64,000 nucleotides of DNA, from contig OX485806.1 in the NCBI GenBank assembly GCA_950295325.1, positions 16,244,001 to 16,308,000 of the forward strand, written 5' to 3'. The notes beneath the pieces are model-generated. The model was not told the DNA's origin, did no database searches, and was given only the letters and a program-made list of their open reading frames with translations. The translations under genes were made by a program, and so were the position numbers. The DNA is from Polytrichum commune (lineage: Eukaryota > Streptophyta > Polytrichopsida > Polytrichales > Polytrichaceae). Position 1 is the first letter of the stretch. Each line of letters begins with the position of its first letter. Positions 13,901-25,000 of the stretch are shown piece by piece.

Positions 13901-16900
13901 CTTATAATAAATGCAGTATTCTTATTTAAGTATTTGCTTCATAGTAGCAAAATGGGACACACATTAAAAGAAACTAAAAAAACCATGCAATCATCTCGAC
14001 AATAATCATGAAATTATGATGTTAGTTCAACATTTTATTGCATCTACATCAAATTAATCCCTCCACAAGCCACCCTCAAGAAGAATGGCCCACATAAGGT
14101 CCACGCACCTTACAGAATTTGGGGGGATGGGGGTGATGGGAGTGAACATCCCAAAATCCCAAAGGGTGGTGTATTATATGATTATTATGATAAATTCATA
14201 CCTAGCAGTGTGAAATGCACACCGATAATATGTGCCATAAGGTTGCTCCATGCTAATCTATCGACATTCCACACTATTTTGAATAACTACTACCACAGAA
14301 ACAAAATAACAACATTGCATTACTGTGTCTGCTGTAGGGATGATTGAACAAAGTTGGAAGTTTGTGTGATCTGATTTCAACCCCAAGGTAATTTTCTTGG
14401 GTGAAGAAGCAACCTATTTGCAAAGGCAACGTAGTTGCAGATATCAGTGTAATTATCTTATGGTACATGCAACATTTTTATTCAACTATTTGCTCCGTGT
14501 AGTACAATGTGACCCACTTTAGAAGATCATAAGAAGACCATGCAATAATCATGAAAGTTTATAAATTTATTGGTTTACATTGCACTTTTTTCCTCTAAAA
14601 TGAGTTTTGTGATAAGTTGAAGTGGCAACGAGGTACCCACCTGCGTGAATCGGGTCGGGAATGAAGTCGTGGCCGAGCGTGTGCATCTTCATCAGTGGCG
14701 TGAGCCCTGCGGTGTCCCCGAAGTCGTAAGCATAGACGCCTCGCGTGAGCGACGGGCACGCAGCCGGCTCGACCGCCCGGATCACGGGGCTCATCTTCCC
14801 CGCCATCGATTCCCGAATAAATGGGAACGCAAGGCCCGCAAAGTTCGACCCTCCGCCCGTGCACCCAACGAGCAAGTCCGGAGTCTCGCCCAAGATTTCA
14901 AGTTGCCGCAAGCACTCCTCCCCGATGATGGTTTGGTGGAGCAACACATGGTTCAGAACACTGCCCAGCGCGTACCTCGTGTCGCCCCTCGACGCCGCCG
15001 CCTCCACGGCCTCGGAGATCGCGATCCCGAGGCTCCCCGGGCTGAAGGGGTCCTTGTCCAAAATGGCTTTCCCCGATTTCGTGAGCGGGGAGGGGGAGGG
15101 GTGGACAGTGGCACCCCAAGTTTGCATCATCGACTTGCGGTAGGGTTTTTGGTCATAGGACGCGCGCACTTGCCACACCTAAGGGGAGAAGAACCCACGA
15201 GCCAAAATAAAATGCAAGGGAATACAATTTGGAGCCTCGCAAGGGGGGGATTAACTGGTGTTCCATGAGAAAACGCGGTGCAATAAAAAACAGGGTCTCA
15301 TTTAATGTCTGGAAATCATAAAAGCATTAGAAAAAATCAGGGAAAGGGTAATTCATTTTGAGAATATGAATGATATATACCAGGACTAATCACATATGCA
15401 GATCATCCCCATGAATATGTGCATTACTTCATAGCCCTCTTCAAAACACCCCATTACTGCTTGTGATTCATACCTCTACATGGGAGTTACCCCCCATGGA
15501 TCCTCGTGAGTTTTGAAGTTGTTTGGACAATAACTTACTGGCAGATTTAAAAATTTTAAAAACACCAGCCATGTGATCTTTGCTTCCTATTTCATTTTGG
15601 TTTTTGGTTGTTGTCCTTATGTGTGCTTTAAATTGAGTATGCAACTCTAAAAGCCTCGGATTAAACATCCGAAAAAGGTGTTTACCCACACAGACTGTGC
15701 CACTGGTCCGACGAATTGCCACCATTATGGTTAATTCCCTCGTGTGTGCTTTGCTTCCTATTTCAATCTAGGTACCAAAAGGATATCAAATCAGAATCTA
15801 ATGAAATAGCAAGCAAAACGCATATGCGGCGACAGCCAAACTGGTGACAAGACATTTGACCAGGGACAAGCCACATCAATCTGCCTGAAAGAATCCACCT
15901 ATCTCAGATGGTTAGTTCAAAGCTCTGAGAGTTACAGACTCAATTCAAAGCAATCAAAAGGAGAACAATTAAAAACCTACAATGAATTAGAGAGAACACT
16001 GAAATCAGTTCCTGTTAAAGCTAAAGGAAAATTCCATTCTCTAATTACTCTGGTACTTTACTCCAGCACTAGATGAAACCTAGTGCCAGAAACTGACGAG
16101 AACTGGTATTAAGTTTCTTTTATAATTCAAGCAGATTATTGTGAACCCATGTGGGAGAAGCTCAAACGTTATTACAATAAAGGAACTCTTTTCTAATTTC
16201 TTTCTGCACTTGTGGTGCATGCTTGGAGGTAGTATTCGAATTTGAATGATGAGCATCCTATTATTTCAGTTCATTAAGAGCCAAACTCATTTTAGCACCA
16301 ATATAGAATGTTACACTTGACATGGAAGGTATTGTATGCAAAACAACCAACTCTTGATGAAAATTCATCTTGAGTTAGAGGATAACTCTATTATGTACAA
16401 CATTGTTAGATAGCATGAGATTGGAAGAAGATACTTGCCTCACATTCAAGGTCAAAAAGGCCACATGCAAATGCAAGAGCACAGCCCCATTGTCCTGCGC
16501 CTGTCTCTGTGGTCAAACGCTTCACACCTTCCTGTGCATTATACCATGCCTGGGGCACGGCCGTGTTGGGCTTGTGCGATCCTGCAGGACTCACACCTTC
16601 ATATTTGTAGTAAATGCGTGCCGGGGTTCCCAGTAATTTTTCCAGCCTCCGGGCCCTGTGAATACCACCCAATGTCCTCACAGATCAATCTTGGATTCTC
16701 CTTTAGGCAAAGGTAGCCAACAGAGTGAGTATGTGCAATAGAGTTAATAGAGTGGGCCTTCAATAGAGTTATCTGTTAATTCAACTGGAGTTTGATCGGG
16801 AGTTGGTTGTTTGCATACGACACTTTCCATGTTTGGTAAGTTTTCAATGCATGCTTGGAACCAATGTGGAGGTTTGAATGAAGAACTTTCTATATAGGTT

Positions 16901-19900
16901 CATTGAGGGCCAAACTCGTTTCTGACAGGCCAAGAGGTGCTATAATTGAGTTTGGACCTCAATGAACTAATGTAGAATGATCTTCCTTCAAACCTCCACA
17001 CCAACTCCGAGCATGCACCGAAAACTTACCGAGCTTGGAAAGTTTTGTGTGCAAAACAACCAATACTCCAATTGACTTAACAGATAACTTTAATGCTTGA
17101 GAGGATAACAACACCTCCTCATCATCCAACATTCTTGTGAATATTGATATAAGGTATGTGGCCCTATTGTGGGCACTTCCAACTCCACAAACAATTTTGC
17201 CTTCAGATCGGGTTGGGAGTTGTCTCATATGGTTAGTTATTGCAATGAATCATGAATCATGAATCAAAGTTGAGATGCAAAAGTTGTAAGAGCTCTAAGT
17301 AAAGATTCTCTTTCCCTTTGAGTGGTCACCAAGACTCTCCCAAATGTGGTGTTCATTATTGAACCTAGAATGACGTCTACATTTAGAGCACAGTCTAATC
17401 TCATCATAACACATGTCATTTTGGTGTATGTTATTCACTACAAATCTGTGGACAAGAATTAAGAGTTTCTCCACAGATACATGTAACAATGAGGAATTTC
17501 TTGTGAGAATGGTCACTCTTGCAAAATTTATCAAAACTTTCTAAAGTACGTGGCCTTATTGTGGACACCTCCAACTCCACATACATGTCACACCATTGGA
17601 TCGGATCGGGAATTGTCTCATCCAATTAGCAATTGCGCATTCACAAAGATTGTTATTTCAAGCTTCAAAATCGGAGTTGAGATATAATATTATTAAAGGT
17701 CAAAGTGAAGATCCTCTCTCTCTCTTTAACCGATCACATAGGCCTCCCAAACTTGTTAAATATCAAACCTAAAATGGTGTCTATATATGGAGCACGTAGT
17801 CCAGTTTTTTTTGTTATCCATTCATAATTACAAGCCCATATGATCATTAAATGAGCACTAGAGTCTTCACTTTGATAATGAATTAAAATTTCATATAAGC
17901 TCCAAAAATCATGAGGAAGTGGCTACAGCCTCGATTTGGATTTGCTAACCATCTTGTACTAATCGCGTGTTTCATATTCTAGGTGAGGTGGGCTAATCGG
18001 GAAAAGTAACCATGTAGGACCTATCTACCTTAGTGGTGTTCAAGTAAGAAACTTTACCTGTAAAGCGGGCTCGGACGCCACAACTTATAGACTTCAAGAA
18101 CCTCGTCAGGAATATCGACAAACCGCTCCATCGTAGCTTCTTGCTCAATGAGGGCCTTTGGGAAGAGATGGGCAAGGTCTTGGGGCTGAAGAGGTTGAAG
18201 AGTGCCTGGATGGAGAGGGGGAGGCGGTGGGCATGGCAAGTCTGGGATAATGTTGTACCATTGCCTTGGCATCTGGTCTTCACTTAACAATGTCTTTGTA
18301 GCATTCCCAACCTCTTTTGATTCCCTCCTTGTTGGCAATCTTGTCACAGTGCATTTCACACAGAGGTTGCCTGTTGATGAGCGACTCCGCTCTTTGTGAT
18401 CCCTCTGCCATGGTTTGAAACATGTATTGGAATTCTTCCCTAACCCTGTAGATCCAATACAAGAAATTAGTTACAGATCACTTAAAAATACCGCACTACA
18501 GCACAGAGAAAATACAATTGGGCAAGTTGGAGTTACGGTAGACGTGTCTTATTTGGTTACTTATTTTAATCGGACACCTATATTAGAGTGGTATGCAATT
18601 TGGTGTGGTTCCAAGAATGGATACCAAAAAGATGTGCTTGGAAGAGATTGGACTGCACTCAAAACATAATAACCATTCTAGGTTCAATAGTCAACATAAT
18701 TGAGAAGACCTATATGACCCTTTAATGAGCACGAGAATCTTCACTTTGATAATGAATAAGATATTCATATGAATTCAAAAAAAGATGAGTAATAGTGTCT
18801 ACAGTTTCAATTTGGATTTGCTAACCATCTTGTATGAATACGTGTTTCATATCCTATGAGAAGTGGGCTAGTAGGAAAACTAACTATTTGAGACCATCTA
18901 CTTTATACCGTGACACTATGAGCATTCTTTGTTGGCCGCTTGCACATGATGACCATTTTGAACTCTATTTTCTGACAAAGCACTTCATGAACTCTTTTCT
19001 CTCACCCCAAGCAGCCCTCAGTTCTCGCTAATGTTGGACCGGGAATAATAGGTGTCTGTTTGATATCAATATACAATATCAATAATGGCATCAAAGAAAC
19101 TACCCCACCAATATCAACCTTGTGTTACAAGTCGAACATTGATACTTGGTGGGTACAACAAGACTTGCCACTACAAGCAATTGGTTACACATCACTAAAC
19201 AATCCTGAAAAATCCCGCCCAGTACCACAGAGGATGCCTTGCTCTCAATGGGTTTGAAAACAAACTCTCCAAATTTATGGCCAACAATTGTAGAATTCAT
19301 TTTGACCCACTTGCACACGACAATGACCATTTTTCCTCACAGAACAGTTCAAGGATTCGATTCTCTCTCCACAATCAGCTCTCCATTCTCACTATGTTGG
19401 ACCGGTATACAAGTGATTGCATGGAATCTATACACAATATCAAAGAACAGTATCAAAGAACATACACCACTAAAAAATGAAAATACCAGTCAAATACTCA
19501 TACTTGATCCGCGACTATGAGCATTCTTTGTTGCCCATTTGCACACAATGACCCCTTTTTTATTGACAGGCAACTTCAAGCACTCTTTTTCTCATCACAA
19601 ACAGCTCACTTCTCACTAACATTGGCCCAGTGTATAGATGAGTGCATACTATCAATACAAAATATTAATCACGGTATCAAAGACCCAACCCCATCAAAAT
19701 CAAATTGCAATACTAGTCAAAAACTGATAATGGCTCAGGTATACAAAGATTCTCTCATCTTGTAGTACCCACATTATTCAGGCATTTACGATCACAATAC
19801 CATATTCATAGTAGGATAATTTTACATAGGTATGTAGGCCTGAATGGTACCAGAAAAACAATAATCAGCTCAGAAACATGCACCCTACCATTGTCCCAAC

Positions 19901-21304
19901 TCTAGTTCTAACAAACACTGACCAGTGTTGGTCTGTTATCATCTTTTCCTGATACCATTCGGGTAGCTATAATGAGAATTTCAGATTATTTGCTACCAGT
20001 AGGGTATGGGTATTTGATGGTATTTTTGTTTTCAATACCATTTAGGTCTATATACCATGCAAGAACCTTTGTATCAACATAATTGAAGGGGAGCTATACG
20101 GCCATTGAATATATAACTCAGAGAATCCTTACTTTGACAATGAAAAGGATATTCATGCAAGCTCCAAAAATTATGAGGAAAGTGGCTACAGGCACAAAAA
20201 TCTGGATTTCCTATCATCTCACACTCACTGCGATGTGTTTCATATCCTACAAGAAGTGTGTGCAGAGAGAAAGTTGTCCATTTAAGACCCGATTTACCTT
20301 ACTCTACTAGGACACCAGTGCACAAGCTACTAAATCAGCAGAAAGACAAGAGTTCAAGACTTTTTCCAAAAAGACAGAATCTGCAGAGTCGCACAGAAAA
20401 TTGCAGTAAATGAAACAGATTCCTTGCAATTGTACTGACTAAGGACAGCTGCCATACCACTGATCATACAGCTAACTGACAATTTCAGTTCCGTGACCTT
20501 TATCCCAATGCCAAAAGGCAACATGAACAGAGGACGATAGCATGCCTGATTTAAGGTGAGCGGATGTCAATTACTTACAATTGAATTGAATAGCCTCATA
20601 CAAATACAATCACAGATTAGTGTCCACTTTATTTCCTATGCCCTAAAACCCTAAAACCCTAAAAGTTTATCAGGGTATAAGGGGTTGAAGATTCCCATGA
20701 ACCCACTCAAGATGCTTGGATGCCCATGATACAGGCAGATGCCATGCCCACAATGGACATATGGTGGGCATAGCCAGCGGAAGGCTCCCACCACGATGGG
20801 TAATTTTATGCTCGCTTTTACCCAGTAAACACGCAAGATTCAACTAAAAGCGACAAAAAAACCGCCCCGTACTCTGGTGGGACACTGGGACCGTAAAAGG
20901 GTATGTCCGCCAGTGAGTGTGGGCATGGCTAGAGACCATACGAAGAAAATCAAGCACTCAAACCAATTGAATCTCAAAGAAACCTTCTGAACTTGAGAAT
21001 CCACAACCATATTTTTCTCTTCTAGATTCTTTCTCACTATGGCCTGAAAGCTCACATGAGTTCAAAATGACCACAGTCGCTCACCAAAACTCGCTAAAAC
21101 CACCTAACCCATAAATGCCCACAAAGCATTAGCATTTGGATTTGCATTCCAAAACTGAAAACTTCAGGAGTTACCCCGAAAACCCAAAACCCAAGATCAT
21201 AGACCCAAATTCTTACCATATTTTGAAGCCGTTGTCAGCTGAGAGCTCCCACCTCCGCAGCCTGCTAGCTTGAAACCCAATTCTTGAGTCGCCAACACCT
21301 CCAT
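10950..21304 (-). CDS. TRPB2: tryptophan synthase beta chain type 2 (TrpB2), plastid-type precursor, 6 exons
   Basis: A PLP enzyme of the TrpB2 clade, which condenses indole with serine to give tryptophan. Minus-strand exons are 21304-21217, 18445-18058, 16655-16439, 15178-14641, 12623-12525 and 11200-10950. They sum to 1581 nt, or 526 residues plus stop, and every junction keeps frame. Exon 1 ([15 protein letters not shown]...) and the start of exon 2 are rich in Ser, Lys and Arg and look like a chloroplast transit peptide. The catalytic part begins [20 protein letters not shown]. The PLP lysine is about residue 187 in [11 protein letters not shown], the phosphate-binding loop is GCTGGGSN at about 336-343, and the C-terminus has [18 protein letters not shown]. 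Intron 3 uses a GC donor (GAG|GCAAGT); the others are GT-AG. Introns of 1.3-2.8 kb hold repeats and a 5S-like sequence. No inactivating lesion is visible. TrpB2 rather than TrpB1 is clear from the N-terminal block; in vivo role and localisation are inferred. Confidence 0.93.
11255..11610 (+). repeat. dispersed repeat family 1 copy in TrpB2 intron 5
   Basis: This shows the family-1 block order: CCCACTTCTCCTAGAATATC, then a CACGATTAGTACAAGAGG block, then GTGTCCGGTCTTGG, then CTTGAATATAGGTGTCTGGT. A partial second copy follows at 11760-11870 with CTCCTAGGATATGAAACACG. Confidence 0.6.
11963..12081 (+). pseudogene. 5S rRNA-like sequence within TrpB2 intron 5
   Basis: 119 nt, the same length as plant 5S rRNA, running from GGGTGGCTTAAGCCC to TATGGTGCAACC. 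The 3' two-thirds match the plant 5S sequence closely: GATCCCATGAGAACTCCGAG, then GTTAAGC..., then TAGTACTTGGATGGGTGACC. These cover the internal promoter regions (A box, intermediate element, C box). The 5' third is more diverged, the closing-stem ends pair poorly, and no T-run terminator follows within 10 nt. It lies antisense to TrpB2. It is best read as a 5S pseudogene or the head of a 5S-derived SINE rather than a working 5S gene. Confidence 0.75.
13735..14565. repeat. tandem duplication inside TrpB2 intron 4, second copy interrupted
   Basis: A segment at 13740-14010 (GAAGCCACCCTTGAGAAGAA, then GGGTGGTGTATTATATGATT, then a TATTTGCTTCATAGTA block) recurs at 14065-14565 with the same order of blocks. 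The second copy is split by about 220 bp at 14225-14445. That insert resembles 22670-22885, sharing GTTGCTCC, CATTCCACACT, AACAAAGTT, CAAGGTAATTT, AGGCAAC and CAACCTATTTG, so it is a copy of another dispersed repeat. Confidence 0.6.
16213..16395. mobile_element. partial family-3 MITE in TrpB2 intron 3
   Basis: TGGTGCATGCTTGGAGGTAG, ATTTGAATGA, CATTAAGAGCCAAACTCATT and, further right, GCAAAACAACCAAC and GAGGATAACTCTATT match the arms and centre of the 16763-17092 element. It ends within about 45 bp of the GC donor of TrpB2 intron 3 (exon 3 ends at 16439). Confidence 0.5.
16763..17092. mobile_element. palindromic MITE-like element (family 3) in TrpB2 intron 2
   Basis: Two arms of about 100 bp are inverted copies of each other: left AGAGTTATCTGTTAATTCAA ... 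GGTTGTTTGCATAC ... GGTAAGTTTTCAATGCATGC; right GCATGCACCGAAAACTTACC ... AAAACAACCAA ... TTAACAGATAACTTT. The centre also pairs, AACTCGTTTCTGACAGGCC against GGTGCTATAATTGAGTTTG. A partial copy lies at 16213-16395 in intron 3, and another at 57823-57988 in the methyltransferase intron. No target duplication was confirmed. Confidence 0.65.
18540..18900 (-). repeat. dispersed repeat family 1, full-length reverse copy in TrpB2 intron 1
   Basis: This is the most complete reverse copy, with blocks in exactly reversed order: GGACACCTATATTAGAGTGG, CATTCTAGGTTCAATAGTCA, AATCTTCACTTTGATAATGA, TTTGGATTTGCTAACCATCT and GTTTCATATCCTATGAGAAG. The ends, ACGGTAGACGTGTCTTA on the left and GACCATCTACTTTATA on the right, may be short inverted termini of the form TAAGGTAGAYG. 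Further reverse copies are at 17840-18000 and 20060-20290. Confidence 0.6.
20639..20665. repeat. short CCCTAAAA run (telomere-like)
   Basis: Three consecutive CCCTAAAA units sit inside TrpB2 intron 1. The unit equals the Chlamydomonas-type telomere repeat TTTTAGGG read on the other strand. Three units are too few to indicate a telomeric origin. Confidence 0.6.
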
Positions 21305-21432
21305 CCCGCCACCAACGTGGAGCAAGTGTGGCAACTTTTGACCTGCTATACTGCCTCTAGATTGAAGCCCATCACCTTAACCCACCCACTCCAATGAGCA
21401 CTTAACACTAATAAACCTCCGTGATAAAGAGG

Positions 21433-21600
21433 CATAACATTATTCAGATCTAACAGTGTTATGTGGGACTGACATTTTTTCCATAGAATATTTCCTGATA
21501 TTCCTCACAATCAGTCTGCAAGTGGGAAACATCAGGGAATAGTTTGTGGAATGTTGTCAGTCCTAGAGAATACTGTTATGGATTTGAACAATGTTATGGC
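21433..21600. mobile_element. palindromic MITE-like element (family 4), diverged copy
   Basis: Inverted arms: left GGCATAACATTATTCAGATC and TGTTATGTGGGACTGAC; right GTCAGTCCTAGAGAATACTG and GGATTTGAACAATGTTATGGC. The same arms form an almost perfect palindrome at 54846-54984, so this is a second, older copy of the same family. It lies just upstream of TrpB2 exon 1 (about 130 bp from the ATG). Confidence 0.75.
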
Positions 21601-21676
21601 TAGTATCATTCTACAGTCGTGGTGGTGACACACTACTTTGACAGGGTTTTTAGGGCCCTGTAATCAACATGTCTTA

Positions 21677-22300
21677 GGGCCAAGTTCCATGTGCCGGTCC
21701 CGGTCCGTTTTTTAAATGGGTGAGAAACGGGTGACATCATCCAAAAAATGGGTGATGTCACCCATTTTATGGAGGGGTACTTCTATGTGGGGTGCCGGTT
21801 TTTTCTGATTTCCTACTTTCTAACTAAATTTGGTGAGTGATAAGACATGACACTTTAAGAAGGTCACCGGCAATGAAGGTCATCTAGATTCTAAAAACAT
21901 CTTAAAATACACGTTCCCTAGGAATACTCCTCAAAAGAAGGGACTAGAAGAACAAAGTGGCCTTTAGTATCCAAGGGTGTACTATGGGTGACCGGCCGAT
22001 CCGGTCACCGTAGCTTTCTAACCGGCACATGCCCTTCTTGTGACCGTTAGGACCGCCGGTCCTTTGGCACCCATTCTAGCACAACACAAAATATTGGGAC
22101 ACCCCCATTGGGACACCCATTGGGACACCCATCCATTGCAGCCCCCCCCATTGCGCCCCCCCCCCATTGGGACACCCATCCATGGGGGGGGTACCGGTCC
22201 TTGGGTGAGAAGGATGGGCACATGACACCACCCTCTTTTCACCAGCCCACCCATTTATTTTGAAAAAAACGGACCCAGATCGGCACATGGAACTTGGCCC
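21677..22300. mobile_element. Tourist-like (PIF/Harbinger-type) non-autonomous element
   Basis: The left end GGGCCAAGTTCCATGTGCCG is matched by the inverted right end CGGCACATGGAACTTGGCCC. The similarity extends through GGTCCGTTTTTT and AAATGGGTG to give termini of roughly 45 bp. The element is flanked by TTA on both sides (21674-21676 and 22301-22303), the 3-bp target duplication typical of PIF/Harbinger elements. The interior is non-coding, with GC-rich repeats of GGGACACCCATT between 22095 and 22190. No transposase is present. Confidence 0.8.
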
Positions 22301-22303
22301 TTA

Positions 22304-23789
22304 GGGCGAAGGCAACGTCATTTGGCAGTAATCCGGGCTTAGTGTCGCTCCTTCTCTCATATCCCAAAACCCCAGGGAACCGGATGTTCTCGATTCAAAT
22401 CTCGCTCCTTATTGTCACATTCCCCTCCCATATAATATCATGGGTTTTAACATTCAAATAAATTGTCAAAGAACTCAAACCACACGCTCGCACGTTTGTC
22501 ATCATTGTAGTTATTTCCATTATGGTAATGTTGACTTTGTGTTATTCTGTAATGTCACATCCTCCACTAATTCTCTTTTATTACACATCCAAGTTAATAC
22601 TACATAACTCTTTAATATCACAAGTATTTAGGTTTGCCACAAGCATGATATTACAGAGTTTAGAGTGTAGTAGGTTGCTCCCACACTAAGATATCAACAT
22701 TCCACACTGTTTTGAACCATTTTTTTACCATAGTAACAAAATACATGAATTACAAAATTCATGGAGTTTCTATATGGATGAATAAACAAAGTTATAAGTT
22801 TTGTAATCTGATATGGACTCAAGGTAATTTGCATGCGTGTAGAGGCAACCTATTTGTGAAGGCAACTAATTGCAAACATTAGTTTAGAAGGCCAGTTGAT
22901 CATCACACCAAAATTCACCAATCATGCGATCCATATTTAGACTCATTAACCCCTAAATGCCGAGGCGGACATTTTGGTTTGGGTAGTTAATGCTCAACAA
23001 TGCCAACATAAAAATTTATGCTATAATCATCTAATATTGGACACTTTGGCAACTCAACATTTGTGTAACCGATCCTAACTCTATAAAGCTTTCAATCATA
23101 TAGTCAAAACTATCATAAGAAGTTCCAATTTTCTTCAATGGGTTGTTGAATGGGATTGAATTGTATTAGACAAATTTGGGGTAATTTAACTTCGGCCTTT
23201 AGGGTTTAGTAATACATCTAGCATGTAACATGTTTCATCTTTTTAAGGGGTTGTTGTATGTTATCACTAAGTCATTTTTTTCATAGCATAGAAATTCGCT
23301 CATTAATATTTTAGTGTATACAATTTCATATTGTTTTTCACATGACCACTTGGTGAAATGTCAAACTTGTTACTATCGGAAGGGAGGGGGGTAAGTATGT
23401 CTTGTTGTCTTGTGCAATCTTGTGAAATATTGGGTCTATTTCACAAAAAAAGAAAAAGAAAAAGTAGTAAAAATTGTTATTTGTACAGAACCTAGGGATT
23501 TGCAACACTAAAATAAAATTATCCAGTGATGAGTCCATCAAGAAGCTCATATTCTTCTTTGGCATTATGAAACTTCATTCACTTAAATGCACCTAATCTA
23601 CTCAATCATCTCTTAATCATACTGATATCTTTATTATGAATTCAATTCTTATAATCATCATAAATTACTTCAAATCTCATATAACTAACATGAAAATCCA
23701 TTAAAATATGCTTAGTGTAATCAACCGTCAACAAGTAGCAAAGATAGATTTGTTTACACTTGTTTCTTGAATATGACCTATCTTGAACG

Positions 23790-23827
<38 letters not shown>

Positions 23828-25000
23828 TATATATATATCCAATCATAGGTGCTAGTATGCATTGTTGCATTCTAATGATGGAAAAAGAAGAAGAAGAATC
23901 ATAGATGCTTCTTTTTTCTTTTTCTTTTTCTTCTTCTTTTTAATGTGAAAGGTAGATTGTGGTATTAGGAAGGCAGATAATAGGTGGTTTAAAGAAATGT
24001 AGAGAAGTAGAGTGATGTCTAGGGAGAAGTTGATGAAGACGATCGTGATTATCTTACCTATTATAAAAGTGAATATTTGTATCCTCATTGGATGATCATG
24101 TAGATCGCTCCAATTATGCTAATTGTTGCGCCTAGAATGGTTAATAAATCGTGAGCATGTAGTCCAATTTTTTTAGACATGTGTCTTTTTGGACATTTGT
24201 TCTTAGATCCACACATAACCCCACACCACTCAAATATAGGTGTCCGTTTAAGAGGTCAGTTTGAATAAGAATTTAATGCTAAAGATTGGGTTTACACTTG
24301 GGCCGAAGACCAAGAAATTCCAAAGTCGATTGTTCTTATTGGTTGAGAGTTGAATTTAGACCCAAGGAATCTGCACTAAGGTTCAAGTCCAAGATATGAA
24401 AAATTGAAGTGGCGTTAATGTGACATCATCTTTCTTGTGAAGAGTGCTAAGAAGTAAAAGCGTGCCCACCAAGCTCCCCAAATTTCTTGCTACCATTAGA
24501 CATAAGAGCTTAGGCCTCCTTTCCATTGAAGAGGTCGAGGGATTGAAGAAAGGAGCAATTGCATTGGCTAGGAGTCGGTTGAATACTCACACAAGTGCAT
24601 GCAAGTGCACTTTACACTTGAGCTTTGAGGTTGAGTGCTTGACCTTTCTACTAGATTGGGACCATGATGGATCTTATGGGGAATGACTATGACGGAACTC
24701 TTGCTCATATTTGACAACATGTTGGTCAAATATATAAGCTACCTAAGGTAGGCATGCCTAATTGGGTTATTGATCTTCATCGCTAGCCTTTGTTTGAGTG
24801 GTATGCACTTAGGCGTGGCTCCAAGAATAATACCAAAAAGACATGTATTTAAAAGAGATTGGACTATGTGCCTAGAATATGGTAAATGTTCTAGGTTCAA
24901 TAGTCATCATAATTGAGGGGACCTATATGACCACTTAATGAGCATGGGAAAGAGAAAAGGAAAAAAAGAAGGAAAAACTTCAAAGTCTTTTACCTTGACA
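22304..25000. other. intergenic DNA, repeats only
   Basis: No coding signal was found. It contains a repeat at 22670-22885 shared with TrpB2 intron 4, a (CA)n microsatellite at 23790, a CTTTTT-rich tract near 23910-23940, and family-1 repeat fragments at 24080-24260 (forward) and 24790-24960 (reverse). Confidence 0.55.
23790..23838. repeat. (AC)n plus (AT)n microsatellite
   Basis: About 18 AC units followed immediately by GATATATATATA. Confidence 0.9.

Noticed and set aside
14595-15268. Long open frames on the plus strand and in other minus frames over 14.6-15.3 kb (up to 207 codons)
   Set aside because: They are shadows of the GC-rich TrpB2 exon 4; only the minus frame with DPFSPGSLG and GCTGGGSN fits a protein family.
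18280-18462. Minus frame [15 protein letters not shown]... overlapping TrpB2 exon 2
   Set aside because: It is out of frame with the [15 protein letters not shown] block; the +1 frame continues that block upstream and joins exon 1 in phase.
22040-22288. Frames with repeated Gly/Trp/Pro/His peptides at 22.04-22.29 kb
   Set aside because: They are caused by the GGGACACCCATT repeats inside the Tourist-like element.
22330-22430. TTCTCGATTCAAATCTCGCTCC resembles a tRNA T-arm
   Set aside because: No matching acceptor, D or anticodon stems could be drawn around it.
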